Assembly: GCF_938045625.1 (NCBI RefSeq)
Contig: NZ_CALIAV010000002.1
Span: 1 to 9,700 of the forward strand
Reading direction: 5' to 3'
DNA from: an uncultured Campylobacter sp.
GTDB taxonomy: Bacteria > Campylobacterota > Campylobacteria > Campylobacterales > Campylobacteraceae
DNA length: 9,700 nucleotides
Position numbers and translations under genes: made by a program. Positions 6,226-9,700 of the stretch are shown one piece after another. Positions within the stretch are counted from its first letter, which is position 1, and each line of letters begins with the position of its first letter. The notes beneath the pieces were generated by a model that was not told where the DNA came from, did no database searches, and saw only the letters and a list, made by a program, of their open reading frames with translations.

Positions 6226-6296
6226 CCGAATTTATCAGCCGCGCTAAAGTCGCCTCGCCCGCTACCCACCCGTCTGTAAAACCCCGCAAAATCTGA

Positions 6297-6302
6297 TATA
6301 AT
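6297..6302 (+). promoter_or_regulatory. -10 box of the AI-2E-family gene
   Basis: A consensus TATAAT in the context TCTGATATAATAAG lies 20 bases before the start codon, with AAAGGA (6311-6316) as ribosome binding site. The implied leader is only about 13 bases. Confidence 0.7.
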
Positions 6303-6321
6303 AAGCCCCTAAAGGATAAAA

Positions 6322-7365
6322 ATGAAAAACAACCGCATATTTTTCGGGCTTTTGATGCTGTGCGCGCTAGGACTGGTGGGCTATCTTTTTAAGCCATTTT
6401 TGCTAAATATCTTTATCGCCGCCTTGCTCGCGGTTGCCACCTCAAACGTCAACGTCAAATTTTTACAGCTAACCAAGGGCAAAAAGACGCTCTCGGCGGC
6501 TCTTACCACGCTAGCTCTGTTTTCGCTATTTATCGCACCGCTTTTGTACGCCGTGATCGAGCTGGCTAAACACGCGGCGAGCTTTAACACGGGCTACATA
6601 ACAAATACGCTAGATTATTTTCAAAGCGGCAAATTTCAGCTACCCGAACCGATCAAATTTTTAGAACCAAAAATCAAAGAGATAGTCGCAGATATCGACA
6701 TCAAGGCTATCTCGGCAAATCTCATCGCAAATTTAGCCGGTATCGGAAAATCAAGCGTAAATTTTCTCGTAGACATGATTTTTATCCTCGTGTTTTTCTT
6801 TTTTGCGGTGCTTTACGGTAGCGAGCTTGTTGGGTACCTAAAAAGCGCGCTTCCGATGAAGGAGAGCGAGAGTGAGTTTATACTTAGCGAAGTGGCTAAC
6901 GTCATGAGTGTCGTGCTTTATTCTATCGTTTTAAACGCGATTTTGCAGGGTTGCCTCTTTGCTATCATCACGATTTCGTACGGCTACAACGGCTTTTTGA
7001 TGGGCATACTCTTTGCCTTTACTTCGCTTGTCCCGGTCGTTGGCGGCTTGCTCGCGTGGGGGCCGATCACCCTTTACGAGTTTGCTAACGGCAACACCGT
7101 GGCCGCTATCGTCATCGCCGTCTATACTATCGTCGTGATCTCCATCGTCGCAGATACCTTTTTAAAGCCGATCGTGATTAAATTTATCAACGATAAGCTT
7201 GTAAAAATCCCAACAAAGATCAACGAACTACTGCTGTTTTTCTCGATGATAGCAGGCATCTCGACGTTTGGCTTTTGGGGGCTTATCTTAGGTCCTGCGA
7301 TCGTGACGTTTTTTATCTCGACGATCAAGCTTTATACATTGCTTAAAGAGCGTTCGGTCGTCTAA
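6322..7365 (+). CDS. amaA: AI-2E/PerM-family integral membrane transporter
   Basis: Inner-membrane protein of the family named after E. coli autoinducer-2 exporter TqsA. Members move varied substrates and some act in sodium-proton exchange, so the substrate here is unknown. The 347 residues are normal in length. Hydrophobic segments lie near 6-22, 25-42, 57-80, 147-166, 193-219, 222-247, 257-277 and 302-335, with a large loop at about 85-145. Family marks are LVPVVGGLLAWGP (236-248), VADTFLKPIVI (276-286) and FGFWGLILGP (316-325). The start is supported by AAAGGA and a consensus -10. From memory, the C. jejuni gene next to ruvB (Cj1362/Cj1363) is called amaA (acid membrane antigen A), and the same neighbourhood here is the basis for the symbol. 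It has its own promoter and is therefore probably not co-transcribed with ruvB. Confidence 0.85.
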   Translation: MKNNRIFFGLLMLCALGLVGYLFKPFLLNIFIAALLAVATSNVNVKFLQLTKGKKTLSAALTTLALFSLFIAPLLYAVIELAKHAASFNTGYITNTLDYFQSGKFQLPEPIKFLEPKIKEIVADIDIKAISANLIANLAGIGKSSVNFLVDMIFILVFFFFAVLYGSELVGYLKSALPMKESESEFILSEVANVMSVVLYSIVLNAILQGCLFAIITISYGYNGFLMGILFAFTSLVPVVGGLLAWGPITLYEFANGNTVAAIVIAVYTIVVISIVADTFLKPIVIKFINDKLVKIPTKINELLLFFSMIAGISTFGFWGLILGPAIVTFFISTIKLYTLLKERSVV

Positions 7366-7382
7366 ATTTGCCTAAATTTGGA

Positions 7383-7401
7383 GATATTTTTAGCAAATAT
7401 C
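7383..7401. repeat. GATATTT/AAATATC inverted repeat upstream of porin promoter
   Basis: Perfect 7-bp arms flank a TTAGC centre. It lies 18 bases after the AI-2E-family stop and 35-53 bases upstream of the porin -10. Because no T tract follows, an operator for the porin is as likely as a terminator for the upstream gene. Confidence 0.45.
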
Positions 7402-7435
7402 ACAAATCTAACACGGATTTTATTATTTTCTGTGC

Positions 7436-7441
7436 TATAAT
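7436..7441 (+). promoter_or_regulatory. -10 box of the porin gene
   Basis: TATAAT is preceded by TTTTATTATTTTCTGTGC, the T-rich upstream pattern of Campylobacter promoters. The leader would be about 70 bases and contains a small CCGCA/TGCGG hairpin (7465-7481) ahead of the AAGGAG ribosome binding site. Confidence 0.7.
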
Positions 7442-7516
7442 CCTTAAATATAAAAATTAATGTTCCGCATTAAATTTGCGGGGCGTAAATTTGCTAAATT
7501 TAACCAAGGAGTTTTT

Positions 7517-8851
7517 ATGAAACTAGCAAAACTAAGTTTGGCCGCCGTTTTGGCGCTTGGCTTTTTAGGCGCCGCAAACGCAGCCGATACCTTTGGGGAG
7601 GCGTTTACCAAAGGAAAACTAGCGGGCAAGATCCAAGCCACCTACGTCGATCAAAAAGACGAACGCGCGCCGATACACGACGAGCAGCTGACGTCTATAC
7701 AGCTCGAGCTTGGATACGTGACCGATCCGTTTTACGGCTTTAGGCTCGGCGTTACGGGGCAGGGCAACTTCTTACCGTTTAACAGCATGAGAAAAAGTGG
7801 CACTCTATATGACAAAGAGTGGAGAACGCAGGGCGCGGTAATGTCCGAAGCATATCTAGGCTACGGCATAGGCCAGACTGATATAAAATTTGGCCGTCAA
7901 TACGTAAACACTCCGCTAGTAGCAGGCAACCCGACGCGCGCGTTTAAAGAGGCGTTTGAGGGTCTAACGATCGTAAATAAAGACATCCCAAACACCACCT
8001 TGGTCGGCGGCTGGTATTATAAATTTCAAGGCAGAAGCGCCGTCGTAACAGGCGGCAAAGAGGGGCGCGCTCCGCACTTTAAAGATAGAGTAATCGTCGG
8101 CGGCATGGGGCCTGTGGCGTACGAGTTTGATAATATCTTTACCGGCGCAGTTGTAAATCAAAGTATCCCGAATCTAAAACTAACCGGCGCATACGCTAGA
8201 GTGACCGATCTTAGGCGCGGCGCTTTGCAGGGCGACATCAATTTTTACCTAGCCGAGGCTAACTACAAAGTACCCGTCGGCGACTTTAAACTGGGTTTTG
8301 ACGCGATGTATAAGGGCTCTCGCACTACAAGAGGCTTAGAAGATCTAAACTACGACGGAAATATGATCGGTCTAAGAGCGGGCATTTATGATTTCGTGGG
8401 CTTTAGCGCCTCTTACGCCTATACGACCGTCGGCGACAACGACGCTTTGGCATTTGGTCTAGGTAACGGCCCCGGCTCATACACGCTGCTTCCTATCCGC
8501 GGACCTTTCGTGTTTACAGGATATGCGGGTATGAATACGCATAAGCTTTTGTTTGAGTACGACTTTAAAGAAGTTGGCGCCGAGGGCCTAAAAGCAAAAC
8601 TACATCTAGTAAAAGGCAAGCAAGACGCCCCGCATCGCAACGCCGGCCCGACCGCGGCTAACACGCACATGAATGTTAAGGGCTGGGCGGCTCAGGCAAG
8701 CTACGATATACCGTGGGTCAAGGGGCTAAGCGCGAGCGTCACGTACACGGCACTTGAGAGAAAGAACTTTGATGCTATGGGTGCAGTCAAAAAGACTGAT
8801 AACAACGAGCTTTGGCTGCAAGTCGGATATAAATTTAACCTTCTAAACTAG
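7517..8851 (+). CDS. OprD-like outer-membrane porin
   Basis: A 444-residue outer-membrane beta-barrel that would let small solutes cross into the periplasm. Residues 1-22 (MKLAKLSLAAVLALGFLGAANA) form a classical signal peptide with an ANA cleavage site. The mature protein shows the alternating aromatic/small strands of a barrel, beginning GKLAGKIQATYVDQ, through GYVTDPFYGFRLGVTGQG and AYLGYGIGQTDIKFGRQYVNTP. The latter resembles the OprD-family segment where the plug loop follows GRQ. It ends with a strand, LWLQVGYKFNLLN. The start at 7517 was chosen over an in-frame ATG at 7460 because it has AAGGAG at 7506-7511 and starts the signal peptide, whereas the earlier ATG has neither. A strong terminator follows. 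Substrate specificity cannot be read from the sequence; the porin class is confident and the OprD subfamily is probable. Confidence 0.82.
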   Translation: MKLAKLSLAAVLALGFLGAANAADTFGEAFTKGKLAGKIQATYVDQKDERAPIHDEQLTSIQLELGYVTDPFYGFRLGVTGQGNFLPFNSMRKSGTLYDKEWRTQGAVMSEAYLGYGIGQTDIKFGRQYVNTPLVAGNPTRAFKEAFEGLTIVNKDIPNTTLVGGWYYKFQGRSAVVTGGKEGRAPHFKDRVIVGGMGPVAYEFDNIFTGAVVNQSIPNLKLTGAYARVTDLRRGALQGDINFYLAEANYKVPVGDFKLGFDAMYKGSRTTRGLEDLNYDGNMIGLRAGIYDFVGFSASYAYTTVGDNDALAFGLGNGPGSYTLLPIRGPFVFTGYAGMNTHKLLFEYDFKEVGAEGLKAKLHLVKGKQDAPHRNAGPTAANTHMNVKGWAAQASYDIPWVKGLSASVTYTALERKNFDAMGAVKKTDNNELWLQVGYKFNLLN

Positions 8852-8861
8852 CTACTTTAAT

Positions 8862-8897
8862 GCGGACGCAAATTTGACGCGTCCGCTACTTCTTTTT
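8862..8897 (+). terminator. Rho-independent terminator of the porin gene
   Basis: Perfect 8-base arms GCGGACGC (8862-8869) and GCGTCCGC (8879-8886) enclose AAATTTGAC and are followed by TACTTCTTTTT. It lies ten bases after the porin stop. Confidence 0.8.
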
Positions 8898-8899
8898 AT

Positions 8900-9062
8900 T
8901 TGATTTTTGCGTCTGGGGTGTAAATTTGGCCTACCAAACCTGCATAAATTTGATGCCGATAGTGAATAAAATCCGTAAATTTGATCTTTTTGGATAAATT
9001 TGCGATTTATGATCTGGTTGGATAAATTTGACGCAGTCAAATTTGATCCGTAAAGCAGCAAA
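8900..9062. repeat. Spacer packed with AAATTTG repeats and a bulged hairpin
   Basis: No gene is supported. TTGGATAAATTTG occurs twice (8990-9002 and 9018-9030), and ATCCGTAAA twice (near 8970 and 9046). GGATAAATTTGAC (9020-9032) pairs with GTCAAATTTGATCC (9036-9049) across a three-base loop with one bulged base. Neither side has a T tract, so a terminator role is weak. It lies just after the end of the ClbS/DfsB gene on the minus strand. Confidence 0.5.
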
Positions 9063-9578
9063 TCACAAGCTAGTTTTTAGACTTCTTTTGTGTTTTCTTA
9101 TCTTTTTTATCGCCCAGTCATAGTGTGATGAGGTGCTGCCGGTGACGTAGGCGGCGAGGTTTAGATTGCCCGTGAAGTTAAAATATCCGCGCGCAAAAAG
9201 CTCCTCATTACTAAAATTTGCCATAAGTTACATTGTTTTTTCGTGTGTTTGCGCTAGTAGAGTTTTAGCCTCGTAAAGCGGCGTAGCTTGGTGCTTGCGC
9301 CAAATTTGCACATTCATCTGCGGGTAGGTTTTCCAGTTGTACGGCTGCGGCAAAAACGAAGCCCGCTCACCGCTTAGGTTCTTTTGGATAAAATTTATCA
9401 AAAGTAAGTGACACTCGTAAAGGTGCGCGAGCACGTCTCGGACGCATTTATCTCTATCCTCGAAGTCAAATTTGGCCTCTTGCCCTGCCTCATTCATGCT
9501 TTCAACTAGCGATAAAAGCTTTTTAAAATTTGTCTCTGAAGCGCTTAGTAAGTCTATTTTATTCGTAGGTCGCGGCAT
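9063..9578 (-). pseudogene. ClbS/DfsB-family four-helix protein with one in-frame stop
   Basis: Member of the ClbS/DfsB family, related in fold to DinB four-helix proteins. ClbS itself protects colibactin producers by hydrolysing the toxin's cyclopropane; most other members are uncharacterised. The first 116 codons (9231-9578) carry MPRPTNKIDLL, RDKCVRDVLAHLYECHLLL (42-60) and YNWKTYPQMNVQIWRKHQ (79-96). They end HEKTM followed by TAA at 9228-9230. The same frame then continues for 54 codons (LMANFSNEELF...) to a TGA at 9063-9065 and includes the C-terminal family motif TSSHYDWAIKKIRKH (31-45 from the ATG at 9222-9224). Read through, the protein is 171 codons, a normal family length. A single C-to-T change (CAA to TAA) would explain the lesion. 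The internal ATG has no ribosome binding site. The true start has AAGGA about seven bases upstream. A dead gene is likeliest; a sequencing error or readthrough remain possible. Confidence 0.85.
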
Positions 9579-9605
9579 TTTTTATCCTTGGCTAAATTTG
9601 AGCAA

Positions 9606-9611
9606 ATTATA
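9606..9611 (-). promoter_or_regulatory. -10 box of the ClbS/DfsB gene
   Basis: TATAAT on the minus strand, in the context GATGTATAATTTGC, lies about 27 bases before the start codon. It suggests the locus had its own functioning promoter and that the promoter has not decayed. Confidence 0.6.
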
Positions 9612-9659
9612 CATCGCGTTTTTAAATTTGCACTTTAAAGATACTGGTATTACTAAAAG

Positions 9660-9699
9660 ATACAAAATATAAAAGGTAAAATTTAATTTATATTTGTAT
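9660..9699. repeat. AT-rich bulged inverted repeat at the right edge
   Basis: ATACAAAATATAA (9660-9672) mirrors TTATATTTGTAT (9688-9699) with one extra A and a 15-base spacer. It may belong to the next gene's terminator or control region beyond the edge. The ends cannot be judged because the window stops there. Confidence 0.4.
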
Positions 9700-9700
9700 T

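Larger units (their letters stand above)
6027..6321. other. Spacer between ruvB and the AI-2E-family gene
   Basis: No gene is supported. The stretch contains about eight AAATTT-centred motifs in variable flanks and one long inverted repeat (6197-6225). The promoter of the next gene lies at its right end. No T-tailed hairpin marks the end of ruvB. Confidence 0.5.

Noticed and set aside
7460..7516. Longer porin start at 7460
   Set aside because: It would put 19 extra residues before the signal peptide and has no ribosome binding site; the ATG at 7517 has AAGGAG.
8852..9061. Minus-strand 69-codon frame after the porin
   Set aside because: It starts with TTG, has no ribosome binding site, overlaps the porin terminator and the AAATTTG repeats, and has no recognisable protein pattern.
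9063..9224. Independent 53-residue small protein
   Set aside because: It has no ribosome binding site, is in the same frame as the upstream gene, and matches the C-terminal part of the ClbS/DfsB family, so it is the downstream piece of one broken gene.

Overview
The window looks like chromosomal DNA from a Campylobacter, most likely of the moderately GC-rich group that includes C. showae, C. rectus, C. curvus and C. concisus. The evidence is a tmRNA with a Campylobacter-type tag, a ruvB gene followed by an AI-2E/PerM-family membrane protein, a cysteine-paired Sel1-repeat (Hcp-like) secreted protein, TATAAT promoters without clear -35 boxes, and spacers studded with the palindrome AAATTT. Genus is a confident inference; species is not resolved.

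Left arm (1-1984, all minus strand): the integrase end of an integrative element that continues beyond the left edge. It holds the first 15 codons of an unknown gene, an AlpA-type helix-turn-helix regulator/excisionase, and a P4-type tyrosine integrase broken into two frames. A 302-bp spacer follows, carrying inverted and direct copies of a 12-bp motif (TTTTGAGTGTGT) and a helically phased 10-bp repeat. It ends exactly at the 3' end of the tmRNA gene ssrA (1985-2342), the probable attachment site. All integrase catalytic residues survive, but the fused protein would also lack roughly ten residues, so a small deletion is more likely than a sequencing slip.

Core (2343-9062): a lone Hpt phosphotransfer protein (minus) diverges from panB (pantothenate synthesis). 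Then come an Hcp-like Sel1-repeat gene frameshifted at an A7 tract, a strong terminator, ruvB (Holliday junction branch migration), an AI-2E transporter-family protein, and an OprD-like outer-membrane porin. The plus-strand genes are separated by 100-300 bp spacers and most have their own promoter, so they look like single-gene transcription units rather than an operon.

Right arm (9063-9700): a ClbS/DfsB-family gene on the minus strand, complete except for one in-frame TAA. A bulged AT-rich inverted repeat closes the window.

Three of the ten genes carry a lesion (integrase, Sel1/Hcp, ClbS/DfsB), each by a different mechanism. The points most worth a second look are the repeat-rich attachment region next to ssrA and the single-change lesions in the last two genes. 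No CRISPR array, insertion sequence, rRNA or ordinary tRNA was found.
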